Below are positions 19,237-28,019 of a stretch of 60,244 nucleotides of DNA, piece by piece. Position numbers and translations under genes: made by a program. The DNA comes from Deltaproteobacteria bacterium (GTDB lineage: Bacteria; JAMCPX01). The stretch is from the NCBI GenBank assembly GCA_023382265.1, contig JAMCPX010000011.1, forward strand, positions 1-60,244, in the 5' to 3' direction. Below the pieces are notes generated by a model that did no database searches, had not been told where the DNA came from, and saw nothing but the letters and a program-made list of their open reading frames with translations. Within the stretch, counting starts at the first letter, position 1, and each line of letters opens with the position of its first letter.

Positions 19237-20328
19237 TTATTTGAATTTATATAAAAATCCACCATTTGAGGTAGCATAAATGCCATCCTCCGTCACATCC
19301 GGAGGTGCCGACAATCCTGAAACTATTGGGAATAGATCTATTATTTTACCATCATCTTTATTAAGCAGCATCACACCTCTTTTTAAGCTATTCCCTACGC
19401 CTATTGCAATTAGGTTGTCATACAAAACAGGGCCAAACAGGTCTGCATTCTTGCTAATTAAAGTTTTCCATATCGTATCACCTGTCCTCATATCAAGCCT
19501 ATAAATTTCTCCGTTTACTCTTATCAGATAAAGGCTGTCTGGAGTTGTATATAAACCGATCGGTCTTTTAAGATCATTTCGCTCCCATACCAGGTATCCA
19601 TTTTTCCTATTAAGACAGAACAAACCATTATCGTAACTGCCAAATACAACTACTTTGCTATTGCCTGATGGTGCTGTTATAATATCCTGAAACCCTTTAG
19701 TCGTTGGCGGTTTTTTATCCCATACCACTGCGCCGGTATTTGCATTCAATGCAACCGCTTCACCATCCGAAAAACCTGTATAAACCATACCATCTGAAAC
19801 ATAAGGAGATGGTGTAGCATACACAGTCAGATTACCTGTAAGGTTTTTTATAGCATACTGCCAGTTAAGTGTACCTGTAGATGCGTCGAACGCGTATAGA
19901 TTATCCATAGTTGTTTGAACAAATAACGTATTATTGTATATAACAGCTCTTGAAATGATTTCTTTTTGCGTATTGTAAGACCAGATTAAATGACCATTAG
20001 ATTTGTTTAAAGTATAGATCATTCCGTTTAGTGTAGTAGCTATTAATATATTGTTATAGATACTTATGGACGTAGGTGAGCCATAAGTATGGTATTCCCA
20101 TAGTAATTTTTTGTTTTCAATGTCCTGCGAAAGGATCAAACCGTTATATAAGCCCTGATATAGGATATTATCTTCTACAACGGGGCTACAGGGCTCTTCT
20201 TTACTTTTCATAAAGTTTAAATGAAAAACAAGTGTATTTGTAGGAACTATCCTGTAGAAAAACGCCATATTATGGGTTGGCTGCTTTGTGATTAATATGG
20301 CAGTTAAAGTCATTAATGTAGTGAGCAT
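19237..20328 (-). CDS. PQQ-like beta-propeller protein (BamB-like)
   Basis: 363 residues. After a short hydrophobic start, repeats of the form 'xGxxYALDxxTGxxxWxY' recur about every 40 residues (for example GMIYTLNKSNGHLIWSYNT and NLYAFDASTGTLNWQYAI), the hallmark of an eight-bladed PQQ/pyrrolo-quinoline-like propeller. BamB of the outer-membrane protein assembly machine has this fold and, as in Escherichia coli, the gene upstream encodes a YfgM-like TPR protein. No lipobox cysteine is visible, unlike canonical BamB. The start gives a weak signal or anchor (LMTLTAILI). A role in outer-membrane assembly is inference from context. Confidence 0.6.
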   Translation of the reverse strand: MLTTLMTLTAILITKQPTHNMAFFYRIVPTNTLVFHLNFMKSKEEPCSPVVEDNILYQGLYNGLILSQDIENKKLLWEYHTYGSPTSISIYNNILIATTLNGMIYTLNKSNGHLIWSYNTQKEIISRAVIYNNTLFVQTTMDNLYAFDASTGTLNWQYAIKNLTGNLTVYATPSPYVSDGMVYTGFSDGEAVALNANTGAVVWDKKPPTTKGFQDIITAPSGNSKVVVFGSYDNGLFCLNRKNGYLVWERNDLKRPIGLYTTPDSLYLIRVNGEIYRLDMRTGDTIWKTLISKNADLFGPVLYDNLIAIGVGNSLKRGVMLLNKDDGKIIDLFPIVSGLSAPPDVTEDGIYATSNGGFLYKFK

Positions 20329-20333
20329 ACAAC

Positions 20334-21047
20334 TTATTTTTTATCCTTGTTTATTTCAGATTCTGCATAAGTCATTAGAGCCGTAAGCTGCTGATATGCA
20401 GCACTATTTATACTATATTTTTTTATACCTTGTTGTAATAGTGTTACGGCTTTATCCGGCTGATTCAATTGCAGCAAGCAATCGGTTGCATGCAAATAAG
20501 TAAGCTCCACTAAAGGATTATCTTCCTGATTGATCAATTCCTGTATAATGGGCATCGCGTCTTTGCAATCATGCTGTGCCATATAAGACTGAATAATTCC
20601 GTTCTTTGCAATAGAGATCAGGTATCTATTATTGCTACCCCACGTAGAAATAAACTCCTGATAATCACTAATTGCCTTGTCATAGTTGTTGAGAAGATAC
20701 TCACAATTTCCTATATAAAACAATGCGATTTTTGATGTATTTAAAAAATTAAAATTATTTCTAAAGGCCTCAAAAGCATTTAATGCATTGTTTATATCAT
20801 TTTTATTTTTCGTTTGTGTTGCAACATCGTACAGATGTAAACCATGAGAATAGGCAATACTACCTCTTTTTGTATAATCCTTGTAATAGTAAAACCCTAT
20901 AGACGAAAATATGCCTATAAATATAAGGCTTATCGCTATTATTATAAGAAATGTTTTGTGTCCTGTCCCGGCAGCTATAATTCTTTCTGCAACTGTTAAG
21001 AACTCATCTTTTTGCTTAAGTTTTTTTCTTGTAAGTCTTTTTGCCAT
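20334..21047 (-). CDS. Membrane-anchored TPR protein (YfgM-like)
   Basis: 237 residues. A basic N-terminus (KRLTRKKLKQKDE) and one transmembrane helix (about 33-53, FLIIIAISLIFIGIFSSIGF) are followed by tetratricopeptide-like helix pairs (about 60-235), so the repeats face the periplasm. Size and topology resemble YfgM, a SecYEG-associated chaperone adaptor, and the propeller gene follows 5 bases later just as bamB follows yfgM in enterobacteria. The ATG has GGAGGT upstream on the minus strand (acctcc at 21051-21056 on the plus strand). Exact function unproven. Confidence 0.6.
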   Translation of the reverse strand: MAKRLTRKKLKQKDEFLTVAERIIAAGTGHKTFLIIIAISLIFIGIFSSIGFYYYKDYTKRGSIAYSHGLHLYDVATQTKNKNDINNALNAFEAFRNNFNFLNTSKIALFYIGNCEYLLNNYDKAISDYQEFISTWGSNNRYLISIAKNGIIQSYMAQHDCKDAMPIIQELINQEDNPLVELTYLHATDCLLQLNQPDKAVTLLQQGIKKYSINSAAYQQLTALMTYAESEINKDKK

Positions 21048-21071
21048 TTGACCTCCGAATGTTAAAATTGT

Positions 21072-21779
21072 TCACATACCAAGATAAGCTATCTTTATCC
21101 TTTTGTCTTCTTTTAAATGTCTTGATTCTCCTGCTAAAGTAATATTACCGAGTTCAAGCACATACGTCCTATGTGTAAAATCAAGTGCTATATTTGCATT
21201 CTGTTCAACGAGTAGAATTGAAACACCAAGATGGTTGATCTCGTCAATAGTTTTGAAGATTTTTGTAACCATAATTGGTGAAAGTCCAAGGGAAGGTTCA
21301 TCAAGGAGCATCAATTTTGGTTTACCCATCAAACCTCTTGCAATTGCAAGCATCTGCTGTTCACCGCCGCTCAATGTTACTGCCATTTGTTTTCTTCTTT
21401 CTTTCAATAGAGGAAAAAACCTGTATATCTCTTCTACAGCTTCATTTAACTTTTTACGATCTTTTGATATAAGAAAACCGCCTATATAAATATTTTCTTC
21501 TACTGTTAGTTTTATAAAAATATGTCTTGCCTCCGGAATCAGCACAATACCTTTTTTAACGGCTTCGTATGTGTTTATGTGCGTAATGTCTTCTTTGTTG
21601 AATGTGATCTTGCCTTTTTTTTCTTTCGTTATCCCGACTATACTTGAAAGGGTTGTTGTTTTACCTGCACCGTTTGCTCCCAGAAGTGCTATCTTTTCTC
21701 CTTTTTCTATTTCTATATTTATACCATGCAAGACTTCTATATGATTATAACTTGTATATAAGTTCTCTATTTTAAGCAT
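21072..21779 (-). CDS. livF: Branched-chain amino-acid-type ABC transporter ATP-binding protein LivF
   Basis: 235 residues, the LivF size. Walker A is GANGAGKTTTL (near 34), the ABC signature LSGGEQQMLAIARG (near 138), Walker B LMLLDEPSLGLSP (near 158), with LLVEQN in the H-loop position as usual for LivF. The protein would power import of branched-chain amino acids or related substrates. No livG, permease or binding-protein gene is in the window, so either the rest of the transporter is elsewhere or this ATPase serves another purpose. It lies between pyrF and the TPR gene on the minus strand. Confidence 0.85.
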   Translation of the reverse strand: MLKIENLYTSYNHIEVLHGINIEIEKGEKIALLGANGAGKTTTLSSIVGITKEKKGKITFNKEDITHINTYEAVKKGIVLIPEARHIFIKLTVEENIYIGGFLISKDRKKLNEAVEEIYRFFPLLKERRKQMAVTLSGGEQQMLAIARGLMGKPKLMLLDEPSLGLSPIMVTKIFKTIDEINHLGVSILLVEQNANIALDFTHRTYVLELGNITLAGESRHLKEDKRIKIAYLGM

Positions 21780-21800
21780 ATTTTAAATCATATAGCATCA

Positions 21801-22496
21801 TTATTTGTATAGTTCACAGGATTGGATGATTTCTTCTAATACTTTTTCAGGGTATCTGCTTTCTGTTACTGGCCTGCCAATAACGATATAATCAGCCCCC
21901 GATTCAAAAGCCATTCTTGGAGTTACGACACGTTTTTGATCATCTCTGCTGTTATTATCCATCCTTACACCTGGAACAACAATAACAGGTTTTCTGCCAA
22001 AACTCTCCCTTAATAATGATGTTTCCCGACCGGACGCAACAATACCATCTATACCCGTATTAACGGCCATTTTTGCAAGTCCGACTACCATATCTTTAAT
22101 ATCGCCGTTCATGCCTATTATAGACAATTGTGAATTCTCCATGCTTGTGAGTATTGTTACGGCAAACAGCATTGACCTTCCGCTATTTACTTCTACCGCC
22201 CTTTTCAGCATCTCTTCCCCACCCATTGCATGCAGCGTTATCATCCTTACTCCAAGATTTATAGCCTGTTCAACTGCTTTGCTTACCGTGTTTGGAATAT
22301 CAAAATATTTTAAATCGAGAAACACATCTTTACCCATGTCAATTATCTCTCTTACGGGTATAGGTCCATGCGCTGTAAATGGAATACTGCCGAGCTTGTA
22401 TGTTGAGATATACTTTGATGTTGCCTCAACTATTGTCCTGATCCTGTCTATCGATGTTTCGTCTATTGCCAATATGATCTTTTTTGCATAATCCAT
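21801..22496 (-). CDS. pyrF: Orotidine 5'-phosphate decarboxylase
   Basis: 231 residues. It converts OMP to UMP in pyrimidine synthesis. The TIM barrel begins KKIILAIDETS; the catalytic segment is FLDLKYFDIPNTV (near 60-70) with the Asp-Lys-Asp set; the phosphate-binding end has VVPGVR and ADYIVIGRPVTES (about 170-215). It lies 1 base after the DUF4388 gene and 21 bases before livF on the minus strand, in an apparent operon. Confidence 0.95.
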   Translation of the reverse strand: MDYAKKIILAIDETSIDRIRTIVEATSKYISTYKLGSIPFTAHGPIPVREIIDMGKDVFLDLKYFDIPNTVSKAVEQAINLGVRMITLHAMGGEEMLKRAVEVNSGRSMLFAVTILTSMENSQLSIIGMNGDIKDMVVGLAKMAVNTGIDGIVASGRETSLLRESFGRKPVIVVPGVRMDNNSRDDQKRVVTPRMAFESGADYIVIGRPVTESRYPEKVLEEIIQSCELYK

Positions 22497-22497
22497 G

Positions 22498-23811
22498 CTA
22501 AGCCCCTTGCTGTATAGCCTTTATCTCTTTATGTAATTCCTCAAATGTCTCTGATGTCGTAAGATTTTTTGCCATAAAAATCAGATAATTTAAAAACTCA
22601 TTCAAACCTTCAAGCATATATTGAGAGAGCATAAGCTCCGCCACACCAACAACCTTACTTAAGGAATCTGTTTCTGTAAGTTTCATAGAGTCAAGATTCA
22701 TAACAAGCTTTACTTCGTCAAGTTCGCCATCCTCTGATATGCCTACGTTCTCATACAGCTTTTTAAGCCTTTCAGATGATTCTGATACAAAGTTATCAAG
22801 TAATTCATTATGCGCAAACCCAGGATTGGTGGTTTTAATTGTTGCAAACAGCTTTTCAAACATCTTATTGTATTTCCTTATGAGGCTTATAATTTTTATT
22901 GTTGTTTCATCAAATGTCTGTTCTTTCTTTTGGGTGCCGGCAACCTCTACAAAACCGGCGTTTAAAAGTGTGTACAGGATTTTATATGTATTAAACCTGC
23001 CAAGCTGGCTGTACCTCACAACATCAGCTACGCTTGCCTCTCCGTTTATTCCCTCTATTATTGATTTCATGCTTTGAGTTAATTCTATGTTCGGCAGCCT
23101 GCTTGATAGCCTTATCATTGTTTCATCGGATGGAACCCTCTCTATTATGAGTTTCCATTCATCAAGTCTCCTGTAGCCTTCCATAAGCATATTCTGTGTA
23201 TTCAATGAAAATCTTATCAGATCATCTTCTGGGATTAAGCCTTCAAGAAAAAAAAACTCACCCGATGTAATGCCAAAAATACTATAGACAATCTCTTCAA
23301 TCTGGTATTTAACACCCCACCATAAATTCTTCGGCAATATGAGTTCATTTTTTAATAAAATTGAACCGAACCTTGCTCCCATGACCATCGCTTTTTCAGC
23401 TTCTTCCCACTGTTCTTTAGAAAGCTTACCGGTTTTATAAAGCAGATAACCAAGTCTTTCTTCGGGTTGATTGGATGATGCAAACACGATCTCGCCTTTC
23501 ATAAAGTAAACACCTTTGATTTTATCAGCCGAATTTATAACAAGCATACCTGTTTTTTGCAGCATATTTATTATAGAAAACACATCAGCAGAACTGAGAT
23601 AGACAAGATTACCCATAAAAACGGGCTTTAAATCCTTATCGTCTTTATGATCGGATACGTTTTTGAGCAGTATAAATGTTTTACCAAAGCTTATAACATT
23701 CAGTCGTGATGTATTCTCAAAGTCAAACTCCGACTTCTTTTTAACAAACTCATCAAAATTTGTATCGTGTAAAACCTTTATGAGCTCTTCAAGATTATAC
23801 TTTTTTGTCAT
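22498..23811 (-). CDS. DUF4388 (PATAN) domain protein, copy 1
   Basis: 437 residues. Residues about 65-190 (YLSSADVFSIINMLQKTGMLVI...GVYFMKGEIVFASSNQPEERLGYLLYKTGKLSKEQW) are a PATAN/DUF4388 domain, common in deltaproteobacterial signalling proteins and often tied to two-component or c-di-GMP systems. A winged-helix-like part (about 235-290) and a helical tail follow. It has no receiver or enzyme domain of its own. It lies 3 bases downstream of a second protein of the same build, so the pair may act together. Function unknown. Confidence 0.75.
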   Translation of the reverse strand: MTKKYNLEELIKVLHDTNFDEFVKKKSEFDFENTSRLNVISFGKTFILLKNVSDHKDDKDLKPVFMGNLVYLSSADVFSIINMLQKTGMLVINSADKIKGVYFMKGEIVFASSNQPEERLGYLLYKTGKLSKEQWEEAEKAMVMGARFGSILLKNELILPKNLWWGVKYQIEEIVYSIFGITSGEFFFLEGLIPEDDLIRFSLNTQNMLMEGYRRLDEWKLIIERVPSDETMIRLSSRLPNIELTQSMKSIIEGINGEASVADVVRYSQLGRFNTYKILYTLLNAGFVEVAGTQKKEQTFDETTIKIISLIRKYNKMFEKLFATIKTTNPGFAHNELLDNFVSESSERLKKLYENVGISEDGELDEVKLVMNLDSMKLTETDSLSKVVGVAELMLSQYMLEGLNEFLNYLIFMAKNLTTSETFEELHKEIKAIQQGA

Positions 23812-23814
23812 TTT

Positions 23815-24960
23815 TTATGCAAGTGTAGATATTATATTCTCAAGTTCTGTGGTTTGCTCTTTTGAGAGATAATTTTTCATTTCAAACAGTTCAAAGTGTA
23901 TAAGCTCTTTAATAAAATGAACTGCATCTTCATAAGGTGAGAGGTTTTGTGATGCCTTATAAACTTTGAGTATCACTTCAGTATTAAAACAGCCTTTTTC
24001 ATTTAATTTACAGTCCTTAAACATGCCTCCCGATGATCTTACATATTCTGCAACGCTGATCTTAAAATTTACATCGGGCGCTTTTTGCTGCATGATTTCT
24101 GCAATACTTGTCATTATCGTATTCGTTAAATTGATAAGCTCATTAAATTTTTGAGTTTCTGTTTTTGACTCGGTTTTAAGAACCGGTTTTTTAATCCCCA
24201 ATTTGCCCGTATAAACGAGCGGTATTAGAGCTTCTATTAGTAAAGGAACTTTCAAATCGGTTTTCTCTGCAAGTGAGTCGACAGCTATGCTGTTGGAAAC
24301 CATCATCTGTTTTAATATTACCTTTTCTATGTCGGTGGGTTTGGAAAAACTGTTTATAGAATTTAGATAAATCACGCTATCGTATAAAAGGTTAACATTT
24401 AATTGATCGTGTACCTCTCTTATGTATTGAAAAAGATTATCTACCATATTTGTATCAGGCTTTATCATATTGCCGGAATCTATGTTCGTTTGTATTACAT
24501 GAAACCAGCCGTCCTGAGGTAATATATAACTGCCCCATATCTCAAATATCTGTCTCCTTACACCAATCCACAGATCCTTTGGCGTTATATATTTGCTCTC
24601 TACAAGCACCTTGCCAAGCCTTCTTGTGGCTGTGATTTCTTTTGAAGCCTTCTCAAGCCCTTCTATCGTTAATTTCCCAATCCGGCACAATGTTTCTCCA
24701 AGCCTTTCATCTTTTAAACTGGATCTGGCAAAATAGAGTTCCCCGTCTTTTACATAGACAACCTTTTGGGCATCAGCCCGATCGCACAGTATAATGCCGG
24801 TAAAAGATATTGAATATAACCTTTCTGCTGTTCCAATTAAAGTTACAGGCTCGATCTGTGAAGACTGGATAAGTATTGCATTGTCAATGTCACCTATGTA
24901 TGACCTTAATTGATCCTTATCTATGTTAAATGAAATCACATTGCTCGGTATATATGTCAT
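23815..24960 (-). CDS. DUF4388 (PATAN) domain protein, copy 2
   Basis: 381 residues. The N-terminal part carries the same domain as its neighbour: LYSISFTGIILCDRADAQKVVYVKDGELYFARSSLKDERLG followed by ETLCRIGKLT and the segment PKDLWIGVRRQIFEIWG. A middle winged-helix-like segment and a helical end follow. GAGGTAA precedes the ATG. It is upstream of copy 1, separated by 3 bases, and about 88 bases after the GH31 gene. The duplicated order suggests ancient tandem duplication with divergence. Function unknown. Confidence 0.75.
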   Translation of the reverse strand: MTYIPSNVISFNIDKDQLRSYIGDIDNAILIQSSQIEPVTLIGTAERLYSISFTGIILCDRADAQKVVYVKDGELYFARSSLKDERLGETLCRIGKLTIEGLEKASKEITATRRLGKVLVESKYITPKDLWIGVRRQIFEIWGSYILPQDGWFHVIQTNIDSGNMIKPDTNMVDNLFQYIREVHDQLNVNLLYDSVIYLNSINSFSKPTDIEKVILKQMMVSNSIAVDSLAEKTDLKVPLLIEALIPLVYTGKLGIKKPVLKTESKTETQKFNELINLTNTIMTSIAEIMQQKAPDVNFKISVAEYVRSSGGMFKDCKLNEKGCFNTEVILKVYKASQNLSPYEDAVHFIKELIHFELFEMKNYLSKEQTTELENIISTLA

Positions 24961-25048
24961 AATTTACCTCGTAACACTAATTAATCATAACCCACATTAC
25001 TGTAGACCTGCTGTATCTGTTATCGTAACTGTAAGAGTTTGTCTATCA

Positions 25049-27088
25049 CTATTTGATTGCTTTATTCACAAATACGGGGATAACATTCAAGGGGGCAGGG
25101 TAATTTTTAAGAGTTGCCGGCCCTGTGAATGTTCCGCTTGTAAAGTAATCAGTCCATGTCCCTGAGGGCAGGTATACATCCCTGGATGTTGAACCTGCTG
25201 TAAATACGGGGCATACAAGATACTTATCCCCGAGCAGGAATTCATCATCTATTGTGTAGGTATTTTGGTCGGAAGGATAATCAAAAAAGAGCGGCTTAAC
25301 CATGGGCATGCCTGTTTGTGCCGAGCTCTGTGCAAGACCCATCATATAAGTTGATAGTGATTGGTGAATTCCGGTATAAAGCTTTGAGATATCTGTCGTT
25401 GTTTGTGTGGTGTAGCCTGATATATTTTGATTCCATGGTGTAAGGGAAAACTGCATAAGCGGCATAAACGCATTCATCTCAACCCATCTTATATAAAGTT
25501 CGGAACTCGGATAACCTGTATATGCATTACCGCCGATCATATCGGGTAACACAAAAGGGTAACCAATAAGCTCAAGTGCAAACATCTGTGTAAGTGCGGA
25601 TTGTAAGCCGTTATTGATGTCCCATGTTGAATCTTTGTCATACTCACGCATGATCTGTCCGCTGTCCTGCGCAAACCAGCCTGATCTGAATTCCATTGCA
25701 GGTACATGCTTGTTAATTGTTATATAAAAATCAGCATACCGGTTTGATGAGAGATAGCCTGATGTAACCCCGCCGGGCGGAAACCAGTTTGCCTCGCCAG
25801 CGTCGAATTTAAATCCGTCAATGCCGTAAGTTGATATTATACCGCCAAGCAAGCCGGCCCACCAGTTCATCGCATCCGGATCGGCAAAGTTTATAAGACC
25901 GGCTTCTTTTTTACCGAACGTATCCCACCATCCTACAAGTGAAACTCCGCCGCTCGTTGACTGGACAAAGTATTTTTTTGTTGAAGTGTTAAAGTTTGAA
26001 GAATTGTCATTAACAAAGGGCGGAACCCATAATGATACCTTAAATCCCATATCATGCAGTTGTGCTATCATTGATGCTGGATCAGGGAATTTGGTCTTAT
26101 CGAAATCTGTATCACCCCATGCGGGCTGCCATGTATCATCAATCTCTAAAACCGAATAGGTAAAACCAAGTGATTTTATGTCCTGTGCCATTGAAAGCAC
26201 GTTCGATTGGTTTACATTGAACAACGGATATTCTGCCCACGTTGACCAAACAGGCCCTTGAAACATCTGAGGTGCAGGTATGGGGACAGGCTGCCACGCC
26301 TTTTTATAAGTAAAGTTTGTTGAGATCCAGTCCTTATATGTTGACGGAATATCTTTATCCACAAGTATGTAATAAGAAAAATTATTTGTTGTGCTTGTAA
26401 TACTGAACATAATATTATCGAGACTTACGCACATAGGTCCATAGCTGTCTACAAACAATCCTGCACCATTAGAAGTTAACCATAGCGGTGTTATGATATT
26501 ATTTTGATCACCGGTCTGTAATGGACACCTGGTAAAACTGCCCTGCTCAAGCGGAAACCATTGTGCGCCTGCTTGAGAATTTCCTGAAATCGGATCTATA
26601 TAGTTGCCAATCTCTCCCTGACCGTACCAATGTCCTGCTGTTCCAACAGAAAAACTATCGCCAACACCCGTAACATTAGAGTTCTGCGCTGAGATATCAA
26701 TCTTTATCATATCGTTTAATAATGAAAATGTGTATGAGATCAAACCGGTATTACTGCCCTGGAGGTAAACAATAGTTCCATTTGTTATAGTGTTATAACC
26801 CGAGGCAGAGAACACACATCCTGCTTTCCCGTTAATATCATAATTCCCCGTAGCATTGGATAAGGTCGTATTAGTACATGGTATTGAAGCGAAAACCGGC
26901 ACATTATTGGATGTTACCGTAAAGCCAAATGGCGATCTGTTTATTATGAGCGAATAATTGGAGCTCGTGAGTGTAAGGTTTTGAGGCATTGCTATAAAAT
27001 GCAAGCCTTTGGAACTGCCGCAGCCAAGTATTGTAATAATAAAGATTAATGTAATAAATATTTTCGGTTTTCTTTTGTTAAACATCAT
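25049..27088 (-). CDS. Glycoside hydrolase family 31 lipoprotein
   Basis: 679 residues with a lipoprotein signal (IFITLIFIITILGCGSSKG, lipobox Cys near 23). The TIM barrel shows EIDDTWQPAWGDTDFDKTKF, FKVSLWVPPFV and the nucleophile segment YGIDGFKFDAGEA (Asp near 430). FKFDAGE is the form seen in the MYORG-like branch of family 31, one member of which is reported as an alpha-galactosidase, so an alpha-glycosidase acting on galactose- or glucose-type links is plausible. The N-terminal beta-sandwich is present. It would sit in the cell envelope. It overlaps the PAP2 gene by 4 bases. Substrate unknown. Confidence 0.85.
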   Translation of the reverse strand: MMFNKRKPKIFITLIFIITILGCGSSKGLHFIAMPQNLTLTSSNYSLIINRSPFGFTVTSNNVPVFASIPCTNTTLSNATGNYDINGKAGCVFSASGYNTITNGTIVYLQGSNTGLISYTFSLLNDMIKIDISAQNSNVTGVGDSFSVGTAGHWYGQGEIGNYIDPISGNSQAGAQWFPLEQGSFTRCPLQTGDQNNIITPLWLTSNGAGLFVDSYGPMCVSLDNIMFSITSTTNNFSYYILVDKDIPSTYKDWISTNFTYKKAWQPVPIPAPQMFQGPVWSTWAEYPLFNVNQSNVLSMAQDIKSLGFTYSVLEIDDTWQPAWGDTDFDKTKFPDPASMIAQLHDMGFKVSLWVPPFVNDNSSNFNTSTKKYFVQSTSGGVSLVGWWDTFGKKEAGLINFADPDAMNWWAGLLGGIISTYGIDGFKFDAGEANWFPPGGVTSGYLSSNRYADFYITINKHVPAMEFRSGWFAQDSGQIMREYDKDSTWDINNGLQSALTQMFALELIGYPFVLPDMIGGNAYTGYPSSELYIRWVEMNAFMPLMQFSLTPWNQNISGYTTQTTTDISKLYTGIHQSLSTYMMGLAQSSAQTGMPMVKPLFFDYPSDQNTYTIDDEFLLGDKYLVCPVFTAGSTSRDVYLPSGTWTDYFTSGTFTGPATLKNYPAPLNVIPVFVNKAIK

Positions 27089-27774
27089 ACTGCATCCGGT
27101 TTAAACATTTTATGTACAGGGATATGCCCTTTAAACACTATTGCATAAACAACCAAAGCATCAATCACACCTGCAAAAATGTCAACAAGGTAATGCTGTT
27201 TTACATATAGTGTGGATATGGAAATCAAAACTGCTATAAGCATAAACAGGATACCGAGTTTTTTATTATACCTATAAAAGATAAGGGCAACAAGCAATGA
27301 ATTAGCCACATGAAGGCTTGGAAACACGTTAAATCCCGGATCAACCTTATAAACCAGTGAGAGTGCTTCTGTGCTAATTGAATTTACAACTATATCAGGT
27401 CTGATCATTTTAGTGGGATAAACAATGAACACGATAAAAGCTATAACATCTTCAAACAGGTAAGCAAAAGCGATCCTTCTGAATGTATCTATGTTTGTTA
27501 ATAGAATTATCGGTGCGAAACAAAAAGGATAGTACAGTAAATAGAGCCAGACAAATTCGGGTTCGAATGGCACTGATTGGTCTATCCATGTATTAAGATA
27601 ATGAAAGCTGCTGCCCTCTTTCCATAATATATTATTATACCAGTCAAGGTAATAAAAGCTAATACTTAAAAAACTCGCAACAAACATGGTGATTATTATT
27701 TTTTCGTATTTAATATAAAAATCCACAATGCTGAATGAGACGGTATTTTCATCCATCTGATTATTATAATTCAT
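27085..27774 (-). CDS. PAP2-superfamily membrane phosphatase/phosphotransferase
   Basis: 229 residues with about five to six hydrophobic helices. The PAP2 motifs are present in degenerate form: KMIRPD (near 117), PSLHVANS (near 148) and KQHYLVDIFAG (near 195) with His and Asp kept. This pattern is like the inositol-phosphoceramide-synthase/PAP2_3 subgroup, which moves or removes lipid phosphate groups. AAAGGATA lies before the ATG. It heads the minus-strand operon and is coupled to the GH31 gene by a 4-base overlap. Substrate unknown. Confidence 0.75.
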   Translation of the reverse strand: MNYNNQMDENTVSFSIVDFYIKYEKIIITMFVASFLSISFYYLDWYNNILWKEGSSFHYLNTWIDQSVPFEPEFVWLYLLYYPFCFAPIILLTNIDTFRRIAFAYLFEDVIAFIVFIVYPTKMIRPDIVVNSISTEALSLVYKVDPGFNVFPSLHVANSLLVALIFYRYNKKLGILFMLIAVLISISTLYVKQHYLVDIFAGVIDALVVYAIVFKGHIPVHKMFKPDAV

Positions 27775-27796
27775 AATTTATCCTTTTGAAATAATA

Positions 27797-27825
27797 TTTA
27801 AACCAAAATTTATACAAACTGTCAA
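27797..27825 (-). promoter_or_regulatory. Promoter of the PAP2-GH31 operon
   Basis: Read on the minus strand: TTGACA (27820-27825), 17 bases, TTTAAA (27797-27802). The -35 is perfect, the -10 matches four of six. It lies about 23 bases before the PAP2 start. Confidence 0.5.
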
Positions 27826-27845
27826 AAGATATAATCAAAAAAATT

Positions 27846-27903
27846 TTCCGGCGTTTACGCCTGGGTAAAATGCCAACGTTGTCATTCCCGCTAAAGCGGG
27901 AAT
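27846..27903. repeat. Palindromic intergenic repeats (GTCATTCCCGC type)
   Basis: A perfect 9-base-stem palindrome, ATTCCCGCT-AA-AGCGGGAAT (27884-27903), is preceded by an imperfect palindrome around GGCGTTTACGCC (27850-27861). The 'gtcattcccgc..gcgggaatcc' sequence is a frequent dispersed extragenic palindrome in bacteria (established knowledge). It lies between the divergent PAP2 and dus genes. Confidence 0.7.
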
Positions 27904-27936
27904 CCGGAGAATGTATGTAAGCGTACTTTGGTATAA

Positions 27937-27986
27937 CAGATACCTTGCTGCTTTCGGCGAGGATGCTCATTCAAAAATACTTGCTG
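27937..27986. repeat. Dispersed stem-loop repeat, copy 1
   Basis: CAGATACC..GCTGC..CGGCGA.GATG.TCATT matches 36384-36425 at about 29 of 35 positions. CCTTGC and GCGAGG can pair around an 8-base loop. It lies just upstream of the dus-family gene. Confidence 0.5.
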
Positions 27987-28019
27987 ATTTTTTTTTAACG
28001 TTATGCTTAATCATTAAGC

